DNA from: an uncultured bacterium
Lineage (GTDB): Bacteria > Cyanobacteriota > Vampirovibrionia > Gastranaerophilales > Gastranaerophilaceae
Direction: 5' to 3'
Assembly (NCBI GenBank): GCA_949035555.1
Contig: CAROLD010000007.1
Location: forward strand, 7,557-71,556
DNA: 64,000 nt
Below the pieces are notes generated by a model. That model saw only the letters and a list, made by a program, of their open reading frames with translations. It was not told where the DNA came from and ran no database searches. Shown piece by piece: positions 51,395 through 59,457 of this stretch. A program made the position numbers and the translations under genes. The first letter of the stretch is position 1, and each line of letters begins with the position of its first letter.

Positions 51395-53065
51395 TTATAG
51401 TAATTCCATTGGTTCAACGTCAAATTCAACGATAAACGGACCTTTTGTTGAAAATGCCAGTTGTAGAATTTCTTCAATTTTATCTGTAGTAGAAACTCTG
51501 TGTGCCTGAATGCCATAACTTTGTGCAAGTTTTATAAAGTCCGGATTTGATATTTTTGTTTCGGAATAACGAGCTCCACAGTTTTTTTCTTGAAGCTGTC
51601 GTACCATTCCAAGGTATCCGTTATTTAATATCATAATCTTAATATTCAAATTATAGTCAGAGCATGCCGCCAATTCTTGTAAACTCATCTGGAAAGAACC
51701 GTCACCCGTTATGCAAACAATTGTTTTATCCGGTTTCGCTATAGAAGCTCCTACTGCTGCAGGAAATCCAAAACCCATTGTTCCCGAACCGCCTGATAGT
51801 AAAATTCTTCGACTAGGATTAAATTTGAGATTTTGAACTGCCCAAAGCTGGTGCTGCCCTACTTCTGATGTAAATATAACATCCCTTTTACTTGTAAATT
51901 CTTCAATTTTTCTAATAACTTCAAAAGAGTGCATCAAATTTGTTTGACGTTCTCTTTTTACATTCAAGGTTTTTAAACGCTGTGCATATTTTAACCAATT
52001 TTCAAAATTTGTATTTGGTTTTGAATTAAGTATAAAATTCATTTTGCCAAGTACTGTTTTTATATCTGCACATAAAGAATCCATTCCTGATATCACACGG
52101 AAAATTTCGTCTTTATTAATATCTATTTGTATAAACTTTTCAGCAAGATTGATATCCTTAAACATACAGGTAATTCTGTCGTTAAATCTTGCGCCAAGTG
52201 AGATTATTAAATCACAATCTTTTAAAATTTGGTTTGCAGATTTGTCACCAAAAATTCCAATCATTCCAAAATAGTTTTCATCATCCTGCGGGAAACTCCC
52301 TTGTCCCATCATTGTGTCAACGACAGGAATATGTAAATTTTTTGCAAAATCAAATAATTCTTTTTCGCATTGAGAATGGATTGTTCCGCCTCCTGAAACA
52401 ATTACAGGTTTAGAAGAGGCTAAAATTCTGTTTAAGATGCGAGAAATCTCGTTGTTAGAAATACTATTTTCCTGGTGATGTTGTGTTAAAAGGAGAGCTT
52501 CTTTAGGTTCGGCAATTTCAGCAAAAATGTTTTTTGCCAAATCAACAAGTACAGGTCCTTTTTTTCCTGTCATTGCAATATCAAATGCTTCAACTAACGT
52601 TTTCTGTAAGTCTGCAGCATTAGTAACCTGAAAAACTTTTTTAGTACATGATTTGGTAATATCACATATGTCAGCTTCTTGGAATGCGTCAGTACCTATA
52701 AGGTTTTTGAATACTTGTCCTGTTAAAATTACAAGCGGATAACCATCCATATACGCATTTACTATACCAGAAACCGTATTTGTTGCTCCTGGACCGGATG
52801 TAACAAGAACAACTCCACATTTTCCGGTTGTTCTTGCATATCCTTCTGCCGCATGAACAGCACTTTGTTCATGACGGACAAGGATATGTTTTATATCAGT
52901 TTGTTTATAAAGTTCATCGTATAAATCAAGAACGACACCCCCCGGATAGCCGAAAATTGTGTCCACACCGAGTGTTTTTAGGGTATGTACAGCAAGCTGG
53001 GCGCCGGTCATTGTCTTTATATTATTCCTAATCAACATGTATATCTTAGTCCTTAAGTCTGACAT
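51395..53065 (-). CDS. ilvB: Acetolactate synthase large (catalytic) subunit
   Basis: 556 residues. Thiamine-diphosphate enzyme joining two pyruvates (or pyruvate and 2-oxobutyrate) for branched-chain amino acids or acetoin. Seen: catalytic Glu66 in RHEQSAVH, the FGYPGG start, and the ThDP motif GDGSFQMSLQELAACSDY ... NN (about 440-470). No small subunit gene is adjacent. Two in-frame ATGs (codons 10 and 19) could be starts; I keep the first because an extended -10 promoter lies five bases upstream (leaderless candidate) and MSDLRTKIYMLIRNN is otherwise an unusual extension. The alternative at codon 10 has AAGGA at eleven bases. Confidence 0.92.
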   Translation of the reverse strand: MSDLRTKIYMLIRNNIKTMTGAQLAVHTLKTLGVDTIFGYPGGVVLDLYDELYKQTDIKHILVRHEQSAVHAAEGYARTTGKCGVVLVTSGPGATNTVSGIVNAYMDGYPLVILTGQVFKNLIGTDAFQEADICDITKSCTKKVFQVTNAADLQKTLVEAFDIAMTGKKGPVLVDLAKNIFAEIAEPKEALLLTQHHQENSISNNEISRILNRILASSKPVIVSGGGTIHSQCEKELFDFAKNLHIPVVDTMMGQGSFPQDDENYFGMIGIFGDKSANQILKDCDLIISLGARFNDRITCMFKDINLAEKFIQIDINKDEIFRVISGMDSLCADIKTVLGKMNFILNSKPNTNFENWLKYAQRLKTLNVKRERQTNLMHSFEVIRKIEEFTSKRDVIFTSEVGQHQLWAVQNLKFNPSRRILLSGGSGTMGFGFPAAVGASIAKPDKTIVCITGDGSFQMSLQELAACSDYNLNIKIMILNNGYLGMVRQLQEKNCGARYSETKISNPDFIKLAQSYGIQAHRVSTTDKIEEILQLAFSTKGPFIVEFDVEPMELL

Positions 53066-53070
53066 TCTTT

Positions 53071-53098
53071 ATCGTATCACAAAAAACTATCATAGCAA
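53071..53098 (-). promoter_or_regulatory. Promoter abutting the ilvB start codon
   Basis: On the minus strand TTGCTA (53098-53093), 16 bases, and TACGAT (53076-53071) preceded by TGA as extended -10. Five bases separate the -10 from the ATG at 53065. Confidence 0.45.
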
Positions 53099-53099
53099 T

Positions 53100-53138
53100 A
53101 AAAAGGGCGGAATTTTACATTTGTAAAATTCCGCCCTT
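53100..53138 (-). terminator. Terminator after the exported Lys-rich protein gene
   Basis: AAGGGCGGAATTTTACA pairs perfectly with its complement (17 bp) around two bases, followed on the minus strand by TTTTT. It ends the RNase PH operon and also insulates ilvB. Confidence 0.92.
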
Positions 53139-53153
53139 AAATATTTTACAGGG

Positions 53154-53498
53154 TTATTTGCCCATTAATGTATTCCAAGCATCTTTTTTCTTTTGGATTT
53201 CTTTATCTCTTGCTTTTTGGCGAGCTTCTGCATCTTTTTTAGCTTGTTCTTGTTTTTTCTGCCATTCTTTTTTTCTTTGTTCAGCGGCTTTTTGGTTTTC
53301 TTTCTTTCGTTTTTCGTAAGCTTTTTGACGTTCTTCTTGTCTTTTAGCTGCATCTTTTTGAGCTTGTGTCATATTTTGTTCAGCTTTATTGATTTTATTT
53401 GCCGCATTATTTAGTGCGCTGGATACAGATCCTGCCATTGCAGATGATCCAAATGATAATACTGATAATGCCATAAGTGATACTACTAATTTTTTCAT
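53154..53498 (-). CDS. Small exported Lys/Glu/Gln-rich helical protein
   Basis: 114 residues with a signal peptide (KKLVVSLMALSVLSFGSSAMA, cleavage about residue 22) and a mature chain made of Lys, Glu, Gln, Arg and Ala with few hydrophobics (QKDAAKRQEERQKAYEKRKK and similar), expected to form one long rigid charged helix. Overlaps the gene upstream by four bases (ATGA). Such chains can act as periplasmic spacers or bind anionic polymers; function is not known. Last gene of the rph operon. Confidence 0.78.
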   Translation of the reverse strand: MKKLVVSLMALSVLSFGSSAMAGSVSSALNNAANKINKAEQNMTQAQKDAAKRQEERQKAYEKRKKENQKAAEQRKKEWQKKQEQAKKDAEARQKARDKEIQKKKDAWNTLMGK

Positions 53499-53878
53499 TT
53501 TTCTTCTCCTTTCACCTCTGCCGGAAATTTTATTTCCAGCTTAGTTTTCTTTATCTCTAACCTTTTTTGTAAATAGTCTAATTCTTTTTGCTTTTCTTCC
53601 TTTTTTAAGTTTTCACGTTTTAAGTTTTTATTATACCTTATATATTCTTTAGAACGATTTTTAAATTCTTTTTGTTCATTTTTTTGCTCAGGTGAAGGTT
53701 TTGATTTTTCAATTTTTTTATCAATTTCAATACCTTGTGTTGAAACAACCGGCTCTTTATCAGTTTTTGACGGAAGAGCATAAGTTGATGTTCCTGTAAG
53801 TACTAATATAAGACCTAAAACAAACCATTTCATATTGGGGATTTTAGCGTAAAAATTAATATTTTTCAATGATTTCAT
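53495..53878 (-). CDS. Charged exported or membrane-anchored protein of unknown function
   Basis: 127 residues. After a short basic start, a hydrophobic segment (KWFVLGLILVLTGTSTYA, about 17-34) acts as signal peptide or anchor; the rest is Lys/Glu-rich coil (KEEKQKELDYLQKRLEIKKTK). I choose the ATG at 53878, which has AAAAGG five bases upstream and overlaps the 3' end of rph by 23 bases; the longer ORF starts inside rph without a ribosome-binding site. Same composition as the following gene, so the two may act together. Confidence 0.7.
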   Translation of the reverse strand: MKSLKNINFYAKIPNMKWFVLGLILVLTGTSTYALPSKTDKEPVVSTQGIEIDKKIEKSKPSPEQKNEQKEFKNRSKEYIRYNKNLKRENLKKEEKQKELDYLQKRLEIKKTKLEIKFPAEVKGEEK

Positions 53879-54551
53879 TAATGCCTTTTTTCGCTGTTTC
53901 AAAAATTTCAATCATTTTTTCATATTCATAAGGTTCACCCTCAGCTGTCGTTTGAAATTCAATAATTTTTCCGCTTTTTGTTAAGACAACATTTGAATCA
54001 ACTTGGGCATGGGAATCTTCTTCGTAATTCAAATCAAGTCTGACTTCTCCATCAACTATACCTGCTGAAATTGCCGCAACAGGTTCAATTATCGGATTTT
54101 CTTTAAGAGTTCCGTCAGCGAGAAGTTTATCAACCGCATCAGCTAAAGCAACGAAACCTCCGCATATACTTGCTGTTCTTGTGCCGCCGTCAGCCTGAAT
54201 TACATCGGCGTCAATTGTAATTGTTAAGTCCGGCATTTTTTTTAAATCAACACAGGCTCTGAGGCTCCTTCCGATAAGACGCTGAATTTCCTGTGTACGT
54301 CCTGATATTTTGGTTCTTTCACGCTGGCATCGTGTTGATGTTGAAGAAGGCAGCAGTGAATATTCGGCAGTCAACCAGCCGCGGCAGTCATCTTTATCCA
54401 TCCATTTTGGTTTTCCTGTCTCAACTGATGCTGTAGTAATAACTTTAGTATCACCAAATTCAACAAGTACTGAACCTAAGGCATGTTTTGTGTAGTTTTT
54501 TGTGAATTTAATTTTTCTAGTTTCGTTATTTGCACGATTTTCCAGTCTCAT
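53856..54551 (-). CDS. rph: RNase PH (tRNA nucleotidyltransferase)
   Basis: 231 residues. Phosphorolytic 3'-5' exoribonuclease that trims tRNA 3' ends. Conserved start RLENRANNETRKI, then GSVLVEFGDTKVITTASVE (about 27-45), RTQEIQRLIGRSLRACVDL (about 89-107), the phosphate-site and metal motif TITIDADVIQADGGTRTASI (about 117-136). The start at 54551 has AAGGAGAAT; the longer in-frame ORF adds 32 codons across the intergenic gap with no ribosome-binding site. Operon with the zinc-ribbon gene upstream and two charged exported proteins downstream. Confidence 0.94.
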   Translation of the reverse strand: MRLENRANNETRKIKFTKNYTKHALGSVLVEFGDTKVITTASVETGKPKWMDKDDCRGWLTAEYSLLPSSTSTRCQRERTKISGRTQEIQRLIGRSLRACVDLKKMPDLTITIDADVIQADGGTRTASICGGFVALADAVDKLLADGTLKENPIIEPVAAISAGIVDGEVRLDLNYEEDSHAQVDSNVVLTKSGKIIEFQTTAEGEPYEYEKMIEIFETAKKGINEIIEKY

Positions 54552-54591
54552 ATTATTCTCCTTTTTTCTAAATATTATATACCTTGCTTGA

Positions 54592-54807
54592 TTACTCGTA
54601 ATCCCACATATAAATCTGTCCGCAATATCTGCAAACCGCGTGTTCATTCATAAATTGTAAATCTGGTACAAATACATACCCATCAACGGTTATTTCAATT
54701 TCCTTATTATCATTGTATGCTTGAGCAAAGCTTCTGTTTCCGTTGTAGTCAGGCGAAAACATGAGTTCAAATTTATCTACGGATTTGCAGTTTTTACAAA
54801 TGAACAT
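54592..54807 (-). CDS. Small zinc-ribbon-like protein
   Basis: 71 residues with two C-x2-C knuckles (CKNC at residues 4-7 and CRYC at about 59-62), expected to bind one zinc ion, separated by a beta-rich middle. AGGATATTTA ribosome-binding site, overlapping the stop of the upstream membrane-protein gene by one base, so translationally coupled. Located 40 bases upstream of rph. Function unknown. Confidence 0.78.
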   Translation of the reverse strand: MFICKNCKSVDKFELMFSPDYNGNRSFAQAYNDNKEIEITVDGYVFVPDLQFMNEHAVCRYCGQIYMWDYE

Positions 54808-55754
54808 TAAATATCCTCATTTTGACAACGTGATTTTTTCGATACTTTTTTCTGTTTAGAACCACCAATTTCAGCTTCTGTGCCTTTTACATCAGACAAA
54901 TTTTTATACCATAAGGACCAACAAATACTTCTTATTGGAAGTGTTAAACCGCTGATTATCATAGTTAAAACCGATAGGAAGATGGTTTTTGAAATCATTT
55001 CATTTGTGATAATAGGCATTTTGAAATATGTTAGAACTTTATTAGTAAAATCAAGCGGAATTCGGTTGGAAATAAAGTCAAACATAGAGCAAACTTTATC
55101 TGTTAGGTTTAGATAATCAAATATAACAGTTATACCTTCTGTTAAAATATATATAGAGAAGAATGCAAGAATTGCCGTAAGAAGGAATGTTCTTCCCCAA
55201 TTCCCTTTAATTAAAAGAAAACTTCGTTTGTAAATTTCATGGAATTTTAAATCCGGTTCAAATGTGAAAATTTGGAAAATAAGAATAAAATATATCCACA
55301 ATACAAATCCCGGTATGATGAAGAAAATACTTGAGCCGACCGACATCAATGCACTCATAACGATTAAAAAGCCGACATAAGACCATGTTCTTCTTGTTGC
55401 CACTTCATTATGAGATTTAAAATCGTAAACTTTTCCTGTTGTGACAGCACCCTCGGTCATTGAGTTTAGCGCAACATATGCCACCATATATTCCCAGAAG
55501 GCTTTTGCAAAAATCAGCAATCCCGGGATTGCGAGAAGTATAATCATCAGCAATGCAGTTGTCAGGCTGTCGGCTTTTTGTGCAATTTTATCCGCAAATC
55601 CAATAGTTAATCCGAATGACAGCGCAATACCTATTACCTGTCCGAATACAGGAAACAACATATACACAAGAAATTTGTCAATATTTGAAAAGTAAATCTT
55701 TATCCCTTCCCATAATACAAAAAAGATGCTGTTCTTAATTGTGTATTTAGACAT
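54807..55754 (-). CDS. Polytopic membrane protein of unknown function
   Basis: 315 residues with about six membrane helices (near 28-50, 65-95, 125-160, 190-215 and 262-285), a basic C-terminus (SKQKKVSKKSRCQNED) and no transporter motif. The pattern of a Gly/Ala-rich first part with an LLIKGNWGRTF segment reminds of DUF975/YciC-like proteins, but this is weak. First gene of the operon leading into the zinc-ribbon and rph genes. AAAGGAGG ribosome-binding site. Confidence 0.78.
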   Translation of the reverse strand: MSKYTIKNSIFFVLWEGIKIYFSNIDKFLVYMLFPVFGQVIGIALSFGLTIGFADKIAQKADSLTTALLMIILLAIPGLLIFAKAFWEYMVAYVALNSMTEGAVTTGKVYDFKSHNEVATRRTWSYVGFLIVMSALMSVGSSIFFIIPGFVLWIYFILIFQIFTFEPDLKFHEIYKRSFLLIKGNWGRTFLLTAILAFFSIYILTEGITVIFDYLNLTDKVCSMFDFISNRIPLDFTNKVLTYFKMPIITNEMISKTIFLSVLTMIISGLTLPIRSICWSLWYKNLSDVKGTEAEIGGSKQKKVSKKSRCQNEDI

Positions 55755-55814
55755 AAAGCCTCCTTTGTAATATAATTTTATAACAAATAGTGTTAAATAT
55801 AAAGAAGGGCTACA

Positions 55815-56420
55815 ATGAATTATATCGAACTGATAAAATCTTTTACAAAAGATGACTATTTAAATAATAAAGTTAATCTCCATATACATTCAACTTATTC
55901 AGACGGAAAAACAGATTTCAAAACTTTAACTAAAGAGTTTGACTATAATTATATGGCGATTACTGATCATAATACTGTGCAAGGTCATATTGATAACCCT
56001 GATTTAAATGTAATACCGGGAGTAGAATTTGATGTTTGGTATAAGTGTATTTTTTTACATTTGCTTGCTTACGGCATAGATGTTAATAACGAAAAAATGC
56101 AGAAATATTACTCAAAAGATAAGCGTGGTACAGAAGCTGATATTGTCAGAATTTTTGCAAAACGCGATTTGAAACAACTAATTGATGCAATTCATGATGC
56201 CGGTGGTATTGCTGTGCTTGCCCATCCTTGTTGCTGTTGGGCTTTAAGTATGGATAAATTCGTCAAAAACTTAGTTAGTTTAGGGTTAGATGGTATTGAA
56301 GTTTACTACCCATATCCACGTTGGAGAAAGTATATTAAATTCTCAAATCCGGCTTGTGTAGAAAAGATTGCAGATAAATACAATCTTATTAAAACCGGCG
56401 GTACAGATTATCATGGTTAG
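55815..56420 (+). CDS. PHP-domain phosphoesterase, C-terminus cut at an in-frame TAG
   Basis: 201 residues. PHP metal-dependent phosphoesterase (YciV/RNase AM-like): NLHIHSTYSDGKT (22-34), ITDHNTVQG (about 50-58), IPGVEFD (about 68-74), VLAHPCC (about 135-141) and, at the very end, GGTDYHG. In relatives the GTDxHG motif, which supplies metal ligands, is followed by more sequence. Here a TAG follows directly; the same frame then reads SNLQTGVFV and reaches a TAA. This looks like a recent nonsense change of one codon, or a natural short end. Most metal ligands are kept. AAGAAGGGC precedes the ATG. Confidence 0.82.
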   Translation: MNYIELIKSFTKDDYLNNKVNLHIHSTYSDGKTDFKTLTKEFDYNYMAITDHNTVQGHIDNPDLNVIPGVEFDVWYKCIFLHLLAYGIDVNNEKMQKYYSKDKRGTEADIVRIFAKRDLKQLIDAIHDAGGIAVLAHPCCCWALSMDKFVKNLVSLGLDGIEVYYPYPRWRKYIKFSNPACVEKIADKYNLIKTGGTDYHG

Positions 56421-56512
56421 AGTAACTTACAGACCGGTGTTTTTGTTTAATTTAAAATAGTCAATTAAAATTAATATTGAAGTGAATTCATTAATAAAAT
56501 TATCAAAAATTT

Positions 56513-56731
56513 TTATTTGTAAAAAATTGATATAAGAGCATAGCAATGGAATATAAAATACCTAAGATAGTGAAGATCCAAAAAACGATAACAAAATAAA
56601 TTATCTGTTTCTAGTATCTGCAAACGTTCTTGCTCAATAAGGTTAAGTTTTGGTGTTAGTTTTTTGATGTAAATTTTGTAGATTTCTGCTTTTAAATTAA
56701 GTATTTTTTGTTCCAAATCTTTATTTTGCAT
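56513..56731 (-). CDS. Small protein after dedA, unknown function
   Basis: 72 residues from the ATG at 56731, 29 bases after the dedA stop; AGGAG lies twelve bases upstream (a TTG four codons earlier is also possible). First half is a charged helix (EQKILNLKAEIYKIYIKKL), second half hydrophobic with many aromatic residues (YLRYFIFHCYALISIFYK), perhaps a membrane-associated tail. Family not recognised; a chance ORF is possible. Confidence 0.45.
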   Translation of the reverse strand: MQNKDLEQKILNLKAEIYKIYIKKLTPKLNLIEQERLQILETDNLFCYRFLDLHYLRYFIFHCYALISIFYK

Positions 56732-56760
56732 TTTTGATAGCAACTCCTATTTTTAAAGAA

Positions 56761-57381
56761 CTAATCTTCTTTTAAATGTTTAAGGTGTTTCCAGATGTAG
56801 ATACCGCCTAAAATGAGTATTGCTGAAATAATTACTATATCAAATTTATGCCAGATGGATTTTAATTTGTCCAAATGTTCGCCAAGCTTTACTCCGACAT
56901 ATACAAGAAGGTAGCTCCAGATTAGAGACCCTAAAAAAGTAAGGGTGAAAAATGTTCTTTTTCTGGCTTTCAAAATACCCGCAGGAAGAGATATAAATGT
57001 TCTTATAACAGGAAGCATTCTGCAAATGAAAAATGCCCAGTCTCCGTATTTTTCTACCCATTTGTCAGCATCATCCAAATCTTTTTTGGAAACTAACATA
57101 TACTTACCATATTTTTCAAAGAATTTTCTTCCACCGAAATACCCGAGATAGTAAGAAGGTATTGAACCCAATACACATCCAATAGCACCTGCAAATGACG
57201 CAGCATGAAAACCCATTTCCCCTTTAGAAACAAGGTAGCCTGCAAACGGTAATACTGCCTCGCTTGGCAAAGGAATATTACATGACTCAATTGCCATTAA
57301 CAGTGCAATCCCTGCAGGTCCCATTGCTGTAATAACACTCTCTATCCAAGCAATTAAACCTGTTAATATACTATCTAACAT
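56761..57381 (-). CDS. DedA-family membrane protein
   Basis: 206 residues with about five hydrophobic segments. DedA/VTT family signature: acidic E-x4-P-x-P-x-E (ESCNIPLPSEAVLPFAGYL, about 27-45) and the basic FICRMLPVIRTFISLPAG (about 117-134 in part) with the two arginines. The family moves undecaprenyl phosphate or other lipids across the inner membrane. This fits with uppP elsewhere in the window. TTAGGAGAG ribosome-binding site. Which lipid it handles is unknown. Confidence 0.9.
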   Translation of the reverse strand: MLDSILTGLIAWIESVITAMGPAGIALLMAIESCNIPLPSEAVLPFAGYLVSKGEMGFHAASFAGAIGCVLGSIPSYYLGYFGGRKFFEKYGKYMLVSKKDLDDADKWVEKYGDWAFFICRMLPVIRTFISLPAGILKARKRTFFTLTFLGSLIWSYLLVYVGVKLGEHLDKLKSIWHKFDIVIISAILILGGIYIWKHLKHLKED

Positions 57382-57424
57382 ATTTTTTCTCTCCTAATTC
57401 TTTTTAAAATTATACCAAAAACAT

Positions 57425-57457
57425 AAAAAAGAGGCTTTGTCATTTTGACAAAGCCTC
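57425..57457 (-). terminator. Terminator after the HU gene
   Basis: GAGGCTTTGTCA pairs with TGACAAAGCCTC around TTT, followed on the minus strand by six T. It is 26 bases beyond the HU stop codon. Confidence 0.9.
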
Positions 57458-57482
57458 AAAACTTATATTCATAGTTGATGGA

Positions 57483-57761
57483 TTATTTTCCGTTAACAAC
57501 TGTTTTGAATTTTTTACCAGCTGAGAAAGCAGGAACTGTTTTAGCAGGGATTTTTAATTCTTTACCTGTTTGTGGGTTTCTACCAGTTCTAGCAGCTCTT
57601 TTGCGAGGTTCGAAAGTACCGAAACCAACTAATGTTACTTTTTTACCTTTAGCAACTGTTTTTTGGATAGTATCAACTAGTGAAGATAATACTTCAGCAG
57701 CTTCTTTTTGAGTAACGTTAGCTTTTTTAGAAATTTCTTGTACTAATTCTTCTTTGTTCAT
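57483..57761 (-). CDS. hup: DNA-binding protein HU
   Basis: 92 residues, full length. Starts MNKEELVQEISKKANVTQKEA, with the beta-arm sequence GFGTFEPRKRAARTGRNPQTGKELKIPA (split near 46-73) and ends PAFSAGKKFKTVVN, the standard HU chain. It bends and compacts DNA. Start at 57761 has AAAGGAG at seven bases; the longer ORF adds 14 codons without support. Monocistronic with its own terminator. Confidence 0.96.
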   Translation of the reverse strand: MNKEELVQEISKKANVTQKEAAEVLSSLVDTIQKTVAKGKKVTLVGFGTFEPRKRAARTGRNPQTGKELKIPAKTVPAFSAGKKFKTVVNGK

Positions 57762-57899
57762 AATAAAACTCCTTTTCTTCGTGTACAAGTCAATTATATT
57801 CAAAATTTCTCAGCATGCAAGTATTTTAACGAATTTTAACACTTTTTTACGAAAAAAACGTCTTAATGATGGAGATTTAGAGGTGTTTTATATAAAACA

Positions 57900-57928
57900 G
57901 AAGCGCCTGCGCATTGCGCAGGCGCTTC
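57900..57928 (-). terminator. Terminator after the FAD dehydrogenase gene
   Basis: GAAGCGCCTGCGCA pairs with TGCGCAGGCGCTTC around one base, followed on the minus strand by TGTTTTAT. It starts 15 bases after the stop codon of the 457-residue gene. Confidence 0.8.
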
Positions 57929-57943
57929 AATAAACAAATATAA

Positions 57944-59317
57944 TTATCTTTCACAAATTGTTCTTGCAACATAAACACCGGACGCTGAGGCTTGTAATAG
58001 ACCTCTGGTAACACCTGCGCCGTCACCTATAGTGAATAAGTTTTTAACACCTTCAGTTTCAAGTTTATCTGTTAATTTTACACGTGCAGAATAGAATTTA
58101 ACTTCTATACCATAAAGAAGTGTATATCTTGAAGCTGTACCCGGTGCAATTTTATCAAGAGCTTGAAGCATTTCAATGATACTTGTCATTTGTCTGTAAG
58201 GAATAACAAGGCTCAAATCTCCTGGGGTCGCACAGGTTAACGTTGGAGTTATTACGCTTGATTTAATTCTTTCAGGAGTTGAGCGTCTTCCGTCTAACAG
58301 GTCGCCAAATCTTTGAACTAATATTCCTCCGCCTAACATATTTGCTAACCTAGCGATATGCTGACCGTATTGAATAGGTTCTTTGAAAGGTTCTGTGAAT
58401 TTTTCACTAACAAGAAGTGCAAAGTTTGTGTTTGGAGTTTTGTAATTTGCGTAACTGTGACCGTTTACGGTAGCAATTCCTGAGTAATTTTCTTGAACAA
58501 CTTCTCCATTCGGGTTCATACAGAATGTTCTGACTTCATCGCCGAAAGTTGGAGAATGATATATTAATTTAGATTCATATAATTTTGAAGTTAAAGGTTC
58601 AAATACCGGTGCTGGTAATTCTACACGAACACCAACGTCAACTGCATTATTTACCATGCCGATTTTGTGTTTTGCAAATTCTTGAGTTAACCAGTCTGCG
58701 CCTTCGCGTCCCGGTGCAATAATTGTATATTCTGCTGAAATCACTTCACCGTTATCGAGTTCAATACCTTTAACCTGTTCGCATTCTACAATTAACGATT
58801 TTGCTGAAACATTATTTAGAATTGTAATTCTTTCATCAAGATAATCCTGCATGTTTTTAAGTACATCCAAGCTTCTTTCTGTACCTAAATGTCTTACAGG
58901 TGAGTGCACAAGTTTCAATTCAGCCAGTACTGCCTGATGTTCGATTTCTTCGAAGATTTTCATATCAGTACCAAATACTTCATCTGTTGCTCCGTATTTA
59001 AGATATAATTCATCTGCATAACCGATTAAATCTTCTGCTTGTTTTCTTGTCATATAGTCAACAAGGTGACCGCCAACATCCGGTGTCAGTGTAAGTTTAC
59101 CGTCGGAAAAAGCACCTGCTCCGCCCCATCCGCATAATAAGCCGCAGCGTTTGCAATTTACACATTTTGGAGATCCTTCACGAATAGGACATTTTCTTTT
59201 TTCAATTCTTTGTCCTTTTTCAATCAGAACTACTTTCCATTCAGGTTTTAATTTCATAATTTCAAGTGCTGCGAAAATACCTGCCGGTCCTGCACCTATA
59301 ATTGCTACATTGTACAT
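57944..59317 (-). CDS. FAD-dependent dehydrogenase (COG2509-type)
   Basis: 457 residues. N-terminal dinucleotide fold IIGAGPAGIFAALEI (5-19) with the Glu of the FAD ribose site (VLIEKG), a Cys-rich loop (KCPIREGSPKCVNCKRCGLLCGWGG, about 42-66 in parts: C43, C52, C55, C58, C62) and GAGAFSDGKLTL; the C-terminal FAD motif LFTIGDGAGVTRG (about 428-440) closes it. These match uncharacterised NAD(FAD)-utilising dehydrogenases. The cysteines could hold an Fe-S cluster. Substrate unknown. CTGGAG ribosome-binding site; single gene. Confidence 0.88.
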   Translation of the reverse strand: MYNVAIIGAGPAGIFAALEIMKLKPEWKVVLIEKGQRIEKRKCPIREGSPKCVNCKRCGLLCGWGGAGAFSDGKLTLTPDVGGHLVDYMTRKQAEDLIGYADELYLKYGATDEVFGTDMKIFEEIEHQAVLAELKLVHSPVRHLGTERSLDVLKNMQDYLDERITILNNVSAKSLIVECEQVKGIELDNGEVISAEYTIIAPGREGADWLTQEFAKHKIGMVNNAVDVGVRVELPAPVFEPLTSKLYESKLIYHSPTFGDEVRTFCMNPNGEVVQENYSGIATVNGHSYANYKTPNTNFALLVSEKFTEPFKEPIQYGQHIARLANMLGGGILVQRFGDLLDGRRSTPERIKSSVITPTLTCATPGDLSLVIPYRQMTSIIEMLQALDKIAPGTASRYTLLYGIEVKFYSARVKLTDKLETEGVKNLFTIGDGAGVTRGLLQASASGVYVARTICER

Positions 59318-59457
59318 AATCTATTCTCCAGTTATACTCAAGCTTTTTTAGTGTATCTTAAAAATAATTCAAATTCAACGGGATTTTATGTTATGTAAAC
59401 AATTTTGCTATATATTATTAGGTGGTATAATATAGACATCTATATAGGGGAGAAGAC

